DNA of 64,000 nucleotides from Gemmatimonadota bacterium. GTDB taxonomy: Bacteria; Gemmatimonadota; Gemmatimonadetes; Gemmatimonadales; Gemmatimonadaceae. Positions 28,539-37,272 of the stretch are shown piece by piece; position 1 is the stretch's first letter; each line of letters begins with the position of its first letter. Position numbers and translations under genes: made by a program. Below the pieces are notes generated by a model that ran no database searches, had not been told where the DNA came from, and saw only the letters and a list, made by a program, of their open reading frames with translations. The stretch spans positions 1-64,000 of the forward strand of contig PLCA01000009.1 in assembly GCA_003134685.1 (NCBI GenBank). The letters run 5' to 3'.

Positions 28539-30347
28539 ATGGCGCACACATTTCGTATTCTCGCCTCTCTCACCCTTGTCGCGGGTTCGGCATTGGCTCA
28601 GGGGACGGGCGGTAGCCATGCCTCCGCTGGAACCGGCGGAACGCAGTCAGTGGACGCGCGAGTCAAGGCGCTGCACACGCTGCTCAACGAACAGTGGGAG
28701 TACACCCTCCGCACCTCGCCCGAATTCGCATCGATACTCGGCGACAAACGCTACAACGACAAGCTCAGCGATTTCTCGCAGGCAGCGATCGAAAGGGACA
28801 TCGCGCAGAATCGCGTTTTCCTCACGAAGTTCGCGGCGGTCGATGCCACCGGTTTCCCCGAGCAGGAGAGAATCAATCGCGATCTGATGGTGAGGAACCT
28901 CCGCGAAACGCTCGATGCCGTGAAATTCAGGGATTGGGAGATGCCCGTCAACCAGATGAGCGGGCTCCACATCGATGCTCCGCAGCTCGTGACTTCGCTC
29001 TCCTTCGAAATGGTCAAGGACTACGACGACTACATCGCGCGCCTCAAGCAGCTGCCGAGAGCGTTCAGACAGGTGACCGTGCAAATGCGGAAGGGCATGG
29101 GCCAAGGTCTGATGCCGCCGAAGATTCTACTGGTACAGGTGGCGAAGCAGGCGAACGATCTCGCGACTCAAAAGCCGGAAGATTCACCGTTCGCCATTCC
29201 GACGACGAAGTTCCCCAAGGAATTCTCCGCCGCCGATCAGGAACGTCTCCGCAACGGAGTTCTCTCGGCGCTTCGCGATAGCGTCCTGCCGGCCTATGTC
29301 AGGTTCACGGGGTTCGTCCGCGACGACTACGCCCCGCATGGGCGCACCGAAATCGGAACGTGGTCCCTCCCGAATGGTGCAGCGCGTTATGCATTCGCCG
29401 TGCGCCGGTTCACGACGACGAAAATGACGCCGGACGAGATCCACACGCTGGGCCTGAGTGAAGTCGCGCGCATCGAAGCCGACCAGCTCGTGATCGCAAA
29501 GAAGCTTGGCTTCCCAACGGTGAAGGCGCTCCGCGATTCCATTCCGAAGATTCCGGCGCTGCACCCGAAATCGCGTGAGCAGATACTCGACGAGTACCGG
29601 CACTATGTAGATCAGATGACGGTGAAGCTGCCGACGCTATTCGGAAGACTGCCGAAGGCCAAGCTCGAGGTGATGCCGATCGAGGCGTTCCGCGAGAAAG
29701 AAGCCTCAACTTCGTACAATCGGGGCACGCCCGACGGCACTCGTCCTGGCCACGTGTTCGTCAATACTTACGATTTTGCGAATCAGCTGACGATCAACAA
29801 CGAGTCGACTGCGTACCACGAAGGAATTCCTGGCCATCACATGCAGATCTCAATCGCGCAGGAGCTTCCTGAGCTACCTCCGTTTCGCCAGCAGGCCAAC
29901 TACACGGCGTTCGTCGAAGGGTGGGCGCTCTACTCCGAAAGGCTGGGGAAGGAAATCGGATTCTATCAGGATCCCTACAACGATTACGGGCGCCTTGACG
30001 ACGAGATGCTGCGCGCGATTCGCCTGGTGGTCGACACCGGAATTCACGGCGACGAGCATTGGACGCGCGATCAGGTGCTGCGATTCTTCCGCGACCACTC
30101 GAGCAACAACGAAGCGACGATTCAGTCGGAGACCGACCGCTACATTGCGTGGCCGGCGCAGGCCCTCGCTTACAAGGTTGGTCAGCTCACGATTCTGCGG
30201 CTGCGCGAGAAGGCGCGTCAGCAACTTGGCGCCAAGTTCTCATTGAGCGCGTTTCACGACGAGCTGATCGGCGCCGGCGCGCTGCCGATGGACGTGCTGG
30301 AGCGGCGGATGAATGAGTGGATCGCGCGGACCGCGGCGGCGAACTAG
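28539..30347 (+). CDS. DUF885-family secreted protein (putative metallopeptidase)
   Basis: 602 residues from the ATG at 28539 (GGAG 10 bp upstream). Signal peptide MAHTFRILASLTLVAGSALA. DUF885 hallmarks: the N-terminal EYTLRTSPEFASILGDKRYND, the central KAKLEVMPIEAFREKEASTSYNRG with GHVFVNTYD, and the zinc-site-like STAYHEGIPGHHMQ (residues about 425-438, an HExxxGHH variant) followed by FVEGWALYSERL with a third ligand Glu. DUF885 proteins are predicted periplasmic metallopeptidases. It is in the same direction as the Tat-BNR gene, 52 bp downstream, and is likely co-expressed. Confidence 0.88.
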   Translation: MAHTFRILASLTLVAGSALAQGTGGSHASAGTGGTQSVDARVKALHTLLNEQWEYTLRTSPEFASILGDKRYNDKLSDFSQAAIERDIAQNRVFLTKFAAVDATGFPEQERINRDLMVRNLRETLDAVKFRDWEMPVNQMSGLHIDAPQLVTSLSFEMVKDYDDYIARLKQLPRAFRQVTVQMRKGMGQGLMPPKILLVQVAKQANDLATQKPEDSPFAIPTTKFPKEFSAADQERLRNGVLSALRDSVLPAYVRFTGFVRDDYAPHGRTEIGTWSLPNGAARYAFAVRRFTTTKMTPDEIHTLGLSEVARIEADQLVIAKKLGFPTVKALRDSIPKIPALHPKSREQILDEYRHYVDQMTVKLPTLFGRLPKAKLEVMPIEAFREKEASTSYNRGTPDGTRPGHVFVNTYDFANQLTINNESTAYHEGIPGHHMQISIAQELPELPPFRQQANYTAFVEGWALYSERLGKEIGFYQDPYNDYGRLDDEMLRAIRLVVDTGIHGDEHWTRDQVLRFFRDHSSNNEATIQSETDRYIAWPAQALAYKVGQLTILRLREKARQQLGAKFSLSAFHDELIGAGALPMDVLERRMNEWIARTAAAN

Positions 30348-30357
30348 GGAGCCCGCC

Positions 30358-30373
30358 TACGTCATTTGACGGA
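30358..30373. promoter_or_regulatory. Inverted repeat TACGTCA-N2-TGACGGA
   Basis: TACGTCATTTGACGGA lies 74 bp upstream of the start at 30447. A perfect version (TACGTCA-CG-TGACGTA) lies 86 bp upstream of the lipoprotein start at 32307. The shared spacing and half-site suggest a common regulator, but no regulator is identified. Confidence 0.3.
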
Positions 30374-30446
30374 TAGAGGTGCCCCCGGCGAGTAGGCGAT
30401 TCTGAGGCGGAGTAAAGGTCCCTTCGCCACCCGAATACGTGCTCCC

Positions 30447-30965
30447 ATGAAAAAAACTCAATGCCGCTGGCTCGGTGCGTTCCCCCTGATCTTCTGTCTC
30501 GCCCAGTCGATCGGATCCGCCGAAGCTCAAACTCCGCCTACCAAGGTCCCCGCTCAAGAGGTCCCCGCTCAAGCAGTATCAGCGGAGCGCCTGAATGGTT
30601 TCATGCCGGGAATCCACTATGGCGTGCCTCTCAAATGGTCGGCGGTACTCGGCGTCGCGCTCCCAGGCAGCACCAGAAATAGCACAACGTTCGTCGCGGC
30701 CGAGCCCGGAATCGGGGGGTGGCGCGCAAGCGTGGGGTACGTAAAGATGACCTCCGAGCTGGGCAGCGGGTACGTCGCGCGCGCCACGCTGCTGCGGACC
30801 AACAGCAAAGCATGGCGCGCGGATCCTCAGTCGACGTTCGCAGGGGCGGAGTTTCAGCTCTGGCCGCTTTTTGCGATCGGAGCTCGAGTCGGGGGCTTCT
30901 TCCGGATTGGCGGACAAGGAAAACAGCGTGGACTCCTGACCGCCGATTTCAGTCTGCTGCTCTAG
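30447..30965 (+). CDS. Secreted protein, probable outer-membrane beta-barrel
   Basis: 172 residues. Signal peptide MKKTQCRWLGAFPLIFCLAQ...AEA, then a short repeated linker (VPAQEVPAQAVSAE). The rest is glycine- and aromatic-rich with alternating hydrophobicity (WRASVGYVKMTSELGSGYVARATLLRT; FQLWPLFAIGARVGGFFRIGG) and ends LLTADFSLLL, with a hydrophobic C-terminal strand. This fits a small outer-membrane barrel of the type often found with unknown function. No close family is recognised. Confidence 0.6.
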   Translation: MKKTQCRWLGAFPLIFCLAQSIGSAEAQTPPTKVPAQEVPAQAVSAERLNGFMPGIHYGVPLKWSAVLGVALPGSTRNSTTFVAAEPGIGGWRASVGYVKMTSELGSGYVARATLLRTNSKAWRADPQSTFAGAEFQLWPLFAIGARVGGFFRIGGQGKQRGLLTADFSLLL

Positions 30966-30979
30966 CGACAACGGATTCC

Positions 30980-31072
30980 GAATTTCCGCGGACGGTCCCT
31001 CGTTTCACGAGCTCGCGCTATAACGGCGCTCATCCCGATGTAGGACTCCGGCTGACAGCCAGTGTGCTGTAA
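30980..31072 (+). pseudogene. Possible C-terminal remnant of a formylglycine-generating-enzyme-like domain
   Basis: After the preceding gene, one frame reads PRTVPRFTSSRYNGAHPDVG and LRLTASVL to a TAA at 31072. A final R..N..PDVGxRL pattern is typical of SUMF1/FGE-type domain ends. There is no start or upstream part, so if real it is only a 30-residue remnant. Bases 31073-31164 show nothing recognisable. Confidence 0.2.
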
Positions 31073-31164
31073 AGCCGACCGCACAAGTACCTAGGGCCCG
31101 ACTGCCGATAAGTTGTCGCCGCCGCGTTGAGCCGACGGGCTTGCCCGCGGCCTTTTCGAAGGCG

Positions 31165-31449
31165 TCAGTATTCGTGGCGCTCCACACAGTCGACGATCCG
31201 GACGCGGGGGTTCGTCATCACGGTTCCTTCGACACGCTGCCAGATCGTCCGCATCGTCGTCACGAACGCCTCCGCGGCGTCCTTGGTGTCGAAGTCCAGG
31301 TCGACGCTGACGAAATGCGGATCATCGACCGGCCGGAAGATGCGATAGCGGCGAACGCCGGAGGCCTCGCGCCGGGCCGGGTCGCGATCAAAGGCCGCTT
31401 TCCACCCGTCGAAGTCGCGAATGGGGTGCTCGATCTGGACCGTAGTCAT
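31165..31449 (-). CDS. Small dimeric alpha-beta-barrel-like protein
   Basis: 94 residues from the ATG at 31449, with GAGG 9 bp upstream. MTTVQIEHPIRDFDGWKAAFDRDP opens a ferredoxin-like beta-alpha-beta fold, followed by YRIFRPVDDPHFVSVDLDFDTKDAAEAFVTTM; this is the antibiotic-biosynthesis-monooxygenase / cyclase-like (ABM-like) small-protein pattern without clear catalytic residues. Function unknown. It is a single gene between two gaps of 150-200 bp in which nothing else is visible. Confidence 0.65.
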   Translation of the reverse strand: MTTVQIEHPIRDFDGWKAAFDRDPARREASGVRRYRIFRPVDDPHFVSVDLDFDTKDAAEAFVTTMRTIWQRVEGTVMTNPRVRIVDCVERHEY

Positions 31450-31635
31450 CTTGACCTCATTGGAGAATCGAACTTCAGAGCATCGACCCGATTCGGTGAT
31501 GGGTGTCACCATCGAACGCCTTAGTTCAGCCGCGACAACGTTACAACCATCGCGGCGTCAAGGTTACCTGCAAGCGCGGGCGGTGTCGGATATCGGGTAA
31601 CCACGTCGGTTGAAACTCTTCCTGTACCCGCGGGA

Positions 31636-32307
31636 CTAGGGCAATGGCGACAGTACGACGAGTGTCGCCACCCCGGTTGCGCGCCTGAAGCGGACTGAGA
31701 CGGTCGCCGGTCCGGCGGCGATGGCGACGACGCGCGCACTGGTGTCGTCGTGACCATCGAGTTGCGCCGCACCTCCGACGTCGAAGGTAAGGGGCACACC
31801 CAGGATCGGCGCACCGCCGGCGTCGAGCACTGCCGTCGTCACGACGATTGTGTCGCCGACGGCGAGCGTGTCGCGGGCGGCCCGCACCTGGATGGTGGCG
31901 ACCACATGAATCACCCGCACGGGCGCCTCCCCACTCAGGCCGCGGGCAGTTGCGGTCACGGTTACGGTGCCGGGTCGCCGGCCTCGGACCAGCGTTCGTG
32001 TCGGCGTGGAGGAGTCTTGGGGCGGCGGGGGCGGGGGCGGGAGCAGCTGAAGCTGTGCGATCGTTTGGTCCGAGATGGCCCAGCTGGCGTCGAGGAGGCG
32101 ATCGTAGCTCAATAACCCGATGATTCCGTCCACGCTGCCCGTGGCGCTCAGGCGTACCGTATCACCAACCTCGACGATGGCGCCATGCTCGACGGAGATG
32201 CTGGTCAAGTTCCCGCCGACGAAGTCCAGGCCCGTTAAGTCCGCACACGCGGTGAGCGCGAGGGCGACGGTGAGCGGGATGATGCGGCGCAGGACATGGA
32301 AGGGCAT
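31636..32307 (-). CDS. Ig-like lipoprotein
   Basis: 223 residues from the ATG at 32307. The lipobox LALTAC at residues 15-20 of a clean signal peptide marks an outer-membrane lipoprotein. The mature part holds two Big_2-like domains: LTSISVEHGAIVEVGDTVRL ... GTVTVTATARG, and ATIQVRAARDTLAVGDTIVV ... GPATVSVRFRRATGVATLVV, separated by a polyproline run of seven (residues about 88-94) between QLQLLP and QDSS. It is probably a surface adhesin or scaffold. A perfect 16-bp palindrome lies 86 bp upstream. Confidence 0.75.
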   Translation of the reverse strand: MPFHVLRRIIPLTVALALTACADLTGLDFVGGNLTSISVEHGAIVEVGDTVRLSATGSVDGIIGLLSYDRLLDASWAISDQTIAQLQLLPPPPPPPQDSSTPTRTLVRGRRPGTVTVTATARGLSGEAPVRVIHVVATIQVRAARDTLAVGDTIVVTTAVLDAGGAPILGVPLTFDVGGAAQLDGHDDTSARVVAIAAGPATVSVRFRRATGVATLVVLSPLP

Positions 32308-32392
32308 TGATACCTGGGGCGGAGGTGAATGCCGGCCGCTGCGGTTGCGAACCGGACAACTCAATGCTACGCCTCCGACTGCGACCGTCCCA

Positions 32393-32408
32393 TACGTCAC
32401 GTGACGTA
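32393..32408. promoter_or_regulatory. Perfect 16-bp palindrome upstream of the lipoprotein gene
   Basis: TACGTCACGTGACGTA is a perfect dyad located 86 bp before the lipoprotein start (minus strand). It matches the imperfect site at 30358-30373. It is a probable dimer-binding site; the regulator is unknown. Confidence 0.35.
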
Positions 32409-32457
32409 GTCAGGTCCGCGCACGATTACGCGAGTGGATCAATGAATGTTACCGCGC

Positions 32458-33811
32458 TCACCGATCCCTGGTCGCGACGAAGCTTCCCGGTCGCGATACG
32501 TCGGGTTGCAGAGACCATCCTGGATTGAGCACGAGCGTCCAACCGTCTCCCTTGATTTCCCTTGTGTTGGCTGCAGCTGGCACGGCCGGCGCGCCAATTC
32601 TGATGCGCGAGAAATCGTTCTGCACGAGTATTCCACCATGATCGACGGTAAGCTTCCCCCACGGCGCCGAGAAGTTTCCCGACGGATAGACGGTCGATTG
32701 GAGATCGAAACCGATCAATTCGGTGGGATCGTAGCTCCAGGCGAGCGAGTCTTTCGGCTGCCGCAGCGTGATCACGGGGCCTTCTCCGAGCCGCGCTCGA
32801 TAGCCCTGCATCGTCGGTGCGCGGGCGGAATCACGCGCGGATTCGGCGCGATCTACTTCGTTCCATCCGTATTCTTCGGCCCGCGCGCGCGCCGCCTGAG
32901 CGAGATCGCGCGGGCGCTGGAAACGGATTGCCTGCGCGAGCAATGCTCCGATGTCGCGATTGGTCCGAACGGCGTCCCGCCAGGTTGGATCGAACTGATC
33001 GAGCAGAATACCTATTGCGGGGCCAGTTGCCGTAGGCAAACGCGCGTACGAACGTCGGTGTGTTGGCTTCGTAATCGCGAACGTATTTCGCCACGCGCGC
33101 TGGACCTTCACCGGTGAGCCGCATAGCGAGGCGTTGTCCAGTGTACTCGGGAAGTCCCTCCTGAATCTCGAGCGTCGCTTCCATGCTGTCGCTGCCCGGG
33201 TAGAGCGACCGGCGCTCTGCCCGAAAGTGCAGCGCCGATTCCGCGTGATGCCGCGCCGCGCTCTGATCGGGAAGCGATTCGAGCGCGCGGGCAAGAGCGC
33301 GGTACTCGAGCCTGAGCCATGTTCGGCCGGCACGCATGTCGAGCTGATTGTTGAGCGCGTCCGGCTGGCGGAGACCCAGCGCTTCCTGTTCGCGATGAAA
33401 AGTCTCGTGCATTACCAGAGCAATTCGCGCGTAGCGATCCTTTGGTAGCGGCAGAGCGACCATCGTCCAGGTGCGGCCACCCCACGGAAAGGATGTGTTG
33501 GCGACGTACTGGTTTTCGGGGAGCGTCGTCACATACGCATCTCCCAGTCGGAGGAAGTGTGTTCCTGCGAGGGTGTCGTTGGCGATGACGAGTCGAGTCT
33601 GGCGATCGACCAGGGCAATGGGACCGCAGAGGCTCCGCTTCCAGAGCGCTCCCGCATCGGCCTCACACGCCGTTCTGGCGTCCCGGAGAGCGGAAAGCGC
33701 CCTGGCGGTGTCTATTTGCTGCCCGTTCGCGCGGGCGAATGGCAGCGCCAACGCCGCGGCGGCGATGAAACGCGACCGGGGGTACGGGCCGTAATGTGAA
33801 AACAGATGCAT
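32458..33811 (-). pseudogene. Frameshifted secreted zinc metallopeptidase (HExxH)
   Basis: From the ATG at 33811 a signal-peptide protein (MHLFSHYGPYPRSRFIAAAA...) reads to about 33030 and includes VMHETFHREQEALGL (zinc HExxH, residues about 133-147) and EIQEGLPEYTGQRLAMRL (candidate third ligand Glu). At CTACGGCAACTGG the frame changes: the second half continues one base over (GPAIGILLDQFDPTWRDAV ... GSFVATRDR) to a stop at 32458. Deleting one base in GGCAACTGG restores a 450-residue protein. Either a recent inactivating insertion or a sequencing error. It is divergently transcribed from the BlaI gene through a shared double-palindrome promoter region. Confidence 0.75.
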
Positions 33812-33846
33812 GATGGCGGGCGCGGTCGGGGTTGACTGTTAGTCTA

Positions 33847-33880
33847 TTGACATTGTGTCAATGCATTGACATTATGTCAA
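33847..33880. promoter_or_regulatory. Twin BlaI-type operators overlapping two divergent promoters
   Basis: Two perfect dyads lie 19 bp apart: TTGACATTGTGTCAA (33847-33861) and TTGACATTATGTCAA (33866-33880). They also provide promoter boxes both ways. Rightward: -35 TTGACA (33847-33852), 17-bp spacer, -10 CATTAT (33870-33875), 55 bp before the BlaI start. Leftward: -35 TTGACA (complement of 33875-33880), 17-bp spacer, -10 CACAAT (complement of 33852-33857), about 40 bp before the metallopeptidase start. A dimeric BlaI bound to either dyad would block both promoters. Confidence 0.75.
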
Positions 33881-33930
33881 GGGACGGGCATTTTGGACCG
33901 AACGATCGGATCCCAATCGGAGATTACCCA

Positions 33931-34326
33931 ATGAAGAAGCGCGGACTGGATCAGCTGGGACGCCGAGAACGGCAGATCATGGAGATCATCTATCGGCGGG
34001 GAAGGGCGAACGCCGCAGAAGTACTGGCCGATATTCCCGATCCGCCGACCTATACCGCCGTGCGAGGGATGCTGCGCCTGCTCGAGAGCAAAGGTCATCT
34101 CCGCCACGAACAGGATGGCCCGCGCTACGTCTATTTTCCCACCGCAAATCACGATCACGTCAGCAAGTCCGCGGTAAAGCATCTCGTCAGAACTTTCTTT
34201 GACAACTCCGCGAGCTCCGCGGTCGCGGCGATGGTCGGCATGTACGAGGACCGCTGGAGCGACGACGATCTGGACAGTCTGGAGAAGCTGATCGAAAAGG
34301 CTCGCGGCAAGGGTGGCGCGTCATGA
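33931..34326 (+). CDS. BlaI/MecI-family repressor 1
   Basis: 131 residues from the ATG at 33931 (GGAG 11 bp upstream; the open frame above it crosses the promoter). The winged-helix domain (LGRRERQIMEIIYRRGRANAAEVLADIPD) is at residues 6-34 and the wing LESKGHLRHEQDGPRYVYFP near 55-75, with a C-terminal helical dimerisation region. In the family, proteolysis triggered by the M56 partner releases the repressor. The stop overlaps the M56 start (ATGA), the usual blaI-blaR1 arrangement, and twin operators lie upstream. Confidence 0.93.
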   Translation: MKKRGLDQLGRRERQIMEIIYRRGRANAAEVLADIPDPPTYTAVRGMLRLLESKGHLRHEQDGPRYVYFPTANHDHVSKSAVKHLVRTFFDNSASSAVAAMVGMYEDRWSDDDLDSLEKLIEKARGKGGAS

Positions 34327-36695
34327 CACCGTTCGTTTCGGCGCTACTCATCAAGCTGACCCTCATCCTCTCGCTCGGCCTCATCGTCACCGCGACCTTG
34401 CGAAGCCTGAGCCCTTCATTCCGTCACCTGATTCTCTACGCCACGCTCGTCAGCAGCGTGGCGTTGCCGTTCGCGATGTGGATGTCGCCGCAGTGGGACG
34501 TTCCGGTGCTGCCGCGCTCTTTTTCGGCGGTGGTTTCCCCGGTGAGTGGCGTCACGAACGCGCGTCCTTCGAATTCCGTGTTGACGGCAAAGGCGATCGA
34601 CGTGGGCGCCACGCAACCACCATCTGGCGCGCGCGACATTCTCGCGACGCTCCCACTGCTCCCGCTACTCTGGGCCCTTGGGTTCGTGGCCGTCATAGTC
34701 TGGCTCACGATCGGACGCATTCGCCTCCGTCGCATCGCTGAGAGCTCGTGGCCGCTCACTAGCTCAGACTGGAGCGGGATTCTCGACGAAGAGCGCAAAT
34801 ACGCCGGCGTCACCAAGCCGGTCCTTCTTTTCTCAAGCTCCGTCGTCAGCACGCCGCTTACATGGGGATCGCGCGCTCCCGTAGTCCTTCTGCCGGAAGA
34901 CGCTCTGGACTGGCCCGAAGCGCATCGCCGAATCGTCCTTCGGCACGAGCTGGCTCACATCGCGCGCGGGGATTCATTCATGCAGCTCGTCGCCGGGTTC
35001 GTCTGCGCGCTGTACTGGTTTCATCCCCTGGCCTGGATCACCGAGCGGCGGCTTCGCGCCGAATGCGAGCGCGCGTGTGACGACCGTGTCCTGTCCCTGG
35101 GCACTCCCGCCGCTGAGTATGCCGCCCACCTCCTGGAAGTTGCGCGCTCCGCTCGCGCTTTCGGCGCGCCCGGCTTCCTCTCGGTCGCCATGGCTCGCCC
35201 ATCCCAGCTTGAGGGCCGTCTGCTCGCCGTGCTCAATGAATCACGCCGACGCGTGTCGCTGTCCCGGGGGGCGCGACCGGCTGCGGCGCTGTTGTCAGCA
35301 CTCGTTCTGATACCGGTCGCCGCATTCCGCGCGGTTCCGACCCCAGATGTGCAAGCAAGGAATGGAGTCGCGAGCCCCACTGCAATTGCATTTTCAGATG
35401 GCGCGGCACCCGTGAAGAGACGGCAAGTCCTCGCGGACACCACGTTTCAACTGTCGGTTCCCGCTCGCAGTGGGGGAACTCTCACTCTCGATCTCAAAAC
35501 CGGCGGCAACGTCATCATTGCCGGCTGGGACAAGCCGGAGATTGTCGTTCGGGCGTCGCTCGGCGGGCGAGACTGGCGCGAAACCGAAGTGAGGCTTGAG
35601 CCATCGGATGCCGGTGCGCGCCTCGAGAGCGACTACTCCGTGCGTGGAAACTCGCAGAGCTCGCGCGAGGCCTTCCAGATCAACGTGCCCCGCAAATACA
35701 ACGTGCGGATTTCGTCAGCCGGCGGAGGGCTCTCGATCACGGGCGTTGATGGAACGTTTACCGGCCAAACGGGCGGGGGCGAGATCAACATCCAGAAAGC
35801 AAATGGTGAAGTGGATATCCGGACGGGCGGAGGCGATGTCCATGTCTCGGATTCGCGCGTGGATGGAACCGTGAGCACCGGTGGCGGGGTCGTTCGAATC
35901 GAAGGCAACGCCGGCAATCTCAATGGAGAATCCGGTAGTGGTCCCGTTGTTTATACCAAATCTGGCGGCACGAGCATTAGCCACGAGAACGGTATCACCG
36001 TCGTCGGGGCCGGGGCGGGCGACGACAGGGTTCACGTCGGGATCAGCAGTGGAGGCGGGAGCAGCAGTATCAGTACCAGTAGTAGCGGCATCGGCGGCAG
36101 CAAAAGCAGTAGCGGCAGCGCCAGCATCCGCACCTCAACCAGCTATGACTACGACGGCGTAGGCCAAGGGAGCGGTTTCGCAGCAAGCGGAATAAGAATG
36201 AATTCCGCGGGCGGAGGGCTCTCGCTCCGCGCTGCACCGGACGGAGCGCGGGTCACGACGGGCGGCGGCCCAATCCGCATCGGTCCGTCTGGTGGAGAGG
36301 TCTACGCAGAGACGGGAGGCGGCAGCATCGACATCGGCCCCGCGACGGGATCCGTCGAGGCGCACACGGGGGCGGGGGATGTGGCGATCGAGCTCAAGGG
36401 CGACGGCGCGCACTCGGTCGATGTGACTTCGGGGAGAGGCAGGGTAGTACTCGTGGTGCCCCGAGATCTCAATGCGACACTAGAGCTCGAGACGGCTTAC
36501 ACGAACAACCTCGGCCACAAGACGCGCATCGTCAGCGACTTTCCGCTTCAGACGACTGAAACGGCGAACTGGGACGACCGCCAGGGAACGCCGCGCCGCT
36601 ACGTCCGCGCGCGGCAGGCCGTTGGGCGGGGCGGAGGCGTGATTCGCGTCAGAACTGTAAACGGCGACATAGTTCTCAACCGCGCTAGCCGATAG
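34323..36695 (+). CDS. M56 (BlaR1-type) receptor peptidase with DUF4097-like C-terminal domain
   Basis: 790 residues. The N-terminal M56 module has transmembrane helices near 5-25, 35-55 and 105-125, the zinc site HELAH near residue 208, then ALYWFHPLAWITERRLRAECERACDD. A fourth helix lies near 318-338. BlaR1's penicillin-binding domain is absent. Instead, residues about 370-790 form a Gly/Ser/Thr-rich beta-helix of the DUF4097/adhesin type (SAGGGLSITGVDGTFTGQTG; TGGGEINI; TGGGDVHVS) with a Ser/Gly-rich insert near 570-610. It probably senses an envelope signal and cleaves or triggers cleavage of BlaI. It is translationally coupled to BlaI. Confidence 0.88.
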   Translation: MTPFVSALLIKLTLILSLGLIVTATLRSLSPSFRHLILYATLVSSVALPFAMWMSPQWDVPVLPRSFSAVVSPVSGVTNARPSNSVLTAKAIDVGATQPPSGARDILATLPLLPLLWALGFVAVIVWLTIGRIRLRRIAESSWPLTSSDWSGILDEERKYAGVTKPVLLFSSSVVSTPLTWGSRAPVVLLPEDALDWPEAHRRIVLRHELAHIARGDSFMQLVAGFVCALYWFHPLAWITERRLRAECERACDDRVLSLGTPAAEYAAHLLEVARSARAFGAPGFLSVAMARPSQLEGRLLAVLNESRRRVSLSRGARPAAALLSALVLIPVAAFRAVPTPDVQARNGVASPTAIAFSDGAAPVKRRQVLADTTFQLSVPARSGGTLTLDLKTGGNVIIAGWDKPEIVVRASLGGRDWRETEVRLEPSDAGARLESDYSVRGNSQSSREAFQINVPRKYNVRISSAGGGLSITGVDGTFTGQTGGGEINIQKANGEVDIRTGGGDVHVSDSRVDGTVSTGGGVVRIEGNAGNLNGESGSGPVVYTKSGGTSISHENGITVVGAGAGDDRVHVGISSGGGSSSISTSSSGIGGSKSSSGSASIRTSTSYDYDGVGQGSGFAASGIRMNSAGGGLSLRAAPDGARVTTGGGPIRIGPSGGEVYAETGGGSIDIGPATGSVEAHTGAGDVAIELKGDGAHSVDVTSGRGRVVLVVPRDLNATLELETAYTNNLGHKTRIVSDFPLQTTETANWDDRQGTPRRYVRARQAVGRGGGVIRVRTVNGDIVLNRASR

Positions 36696-36740
36696 CCACT
36701 CTACCGCGACCTGGCTGGACAGGCCTCTAAAACTTCCCTC

Positions 36741-36794
36741 TTGACAAACTGGCGCCACTGTTGAATTTTCAGCACGTAAGGTTGATTTTTCAAC
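36741..36794 (+). promoter_or_regulatory. Promoter and paired operators of the second BlaI-M56 operon
   Basis: A TTGACA box (36741-36746) is followed by two imperfect dyads of form GYTGA-N4-TCARC: GTTGAATTTTCAGC (36760-36773) and GTTGATTTTTCAAC (36781-36794), 21 bp apart (two helical turns). The -10 box would be in the first dyad (AATTTT, weak). The same dyad occurs before the gene at 39511. The sequence differs from the first BlaI operator, so each repressor probably has its own site. Confidence 0.6.
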
Positions 36795-36838
36795 ACACCA
36801 ACTGGGTCGGGCTTTCCGGACCCTCAGGCGATCTACCC

Positions 36839-37267
36839 ATGGCTGCTACGCTGATGCCCAACAAATCCGACGCTACATCAAGCTCCACCGCCGCCCCCGG
36901 ACTCTCCCGGCGCGAGAGTCAGGTGATGGACATCCTCCACCGGCGCACCGGCGCGACCGTGGCCGAGATCATGGCTGATCTCCCCGATCCGCCGACGTAT
37001 TCCGCGGTGCGTTCAGTGCTCCGCATCCTCGGCGAGAAGGAATTGATCAAGCACCGTGAGGATGGGCCGCGCTACATATACTATCCGGCCAAGCCGACCG
37101 AGACCGCGCGCGAAGACATCCTCGCGCACGTCGTCCGCACCTACTTCGGCGACTCGCCGGAACAGGCTGTCACGGCGCTCCTCCGGATGTCCGACGTCGA
37201 TCTCAGCGAGGCCGAGATCAAGCGGCTCCGCAACACCATTCGCCGCGCGCGGCAGAGCGGGAGATAA
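36839..37267 (+). CDS. BlaI/MecI-family repressor 2
   Basis: 142 residues from the ATG at 36839; an internal ATG at 36854 is also possible. The N-terminal 25 residues are a low-complexity extension. The winged helix is LSRRESQVMDILHRRTGATVAEIMADLPDPPTYSAVR (residues about 28-62) and the wing ELIKHREDGPRYIYYP. The C-terminal part carries a Leu-rich helix (HVVRTYFGDSPEQAVTALL). It is a paralogue of the repressor at 33931 and is encoded 5 bp before its M56 partner. Confidence 0.93.
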   Translation: MAATLMPNKSDATSSSTAAPGLSRRESQVMDILHRRTGATVAEIMADLPDPPTYSAVRSVLRILGEKELIKHREDGPRYIYYPAKPTETAREDILAHVVRTYFGDSPEQAVTALLRMSDVDLSEAEIKRLRNTIRRARQSGR

Positions 37268-37272
37268 CGCCC

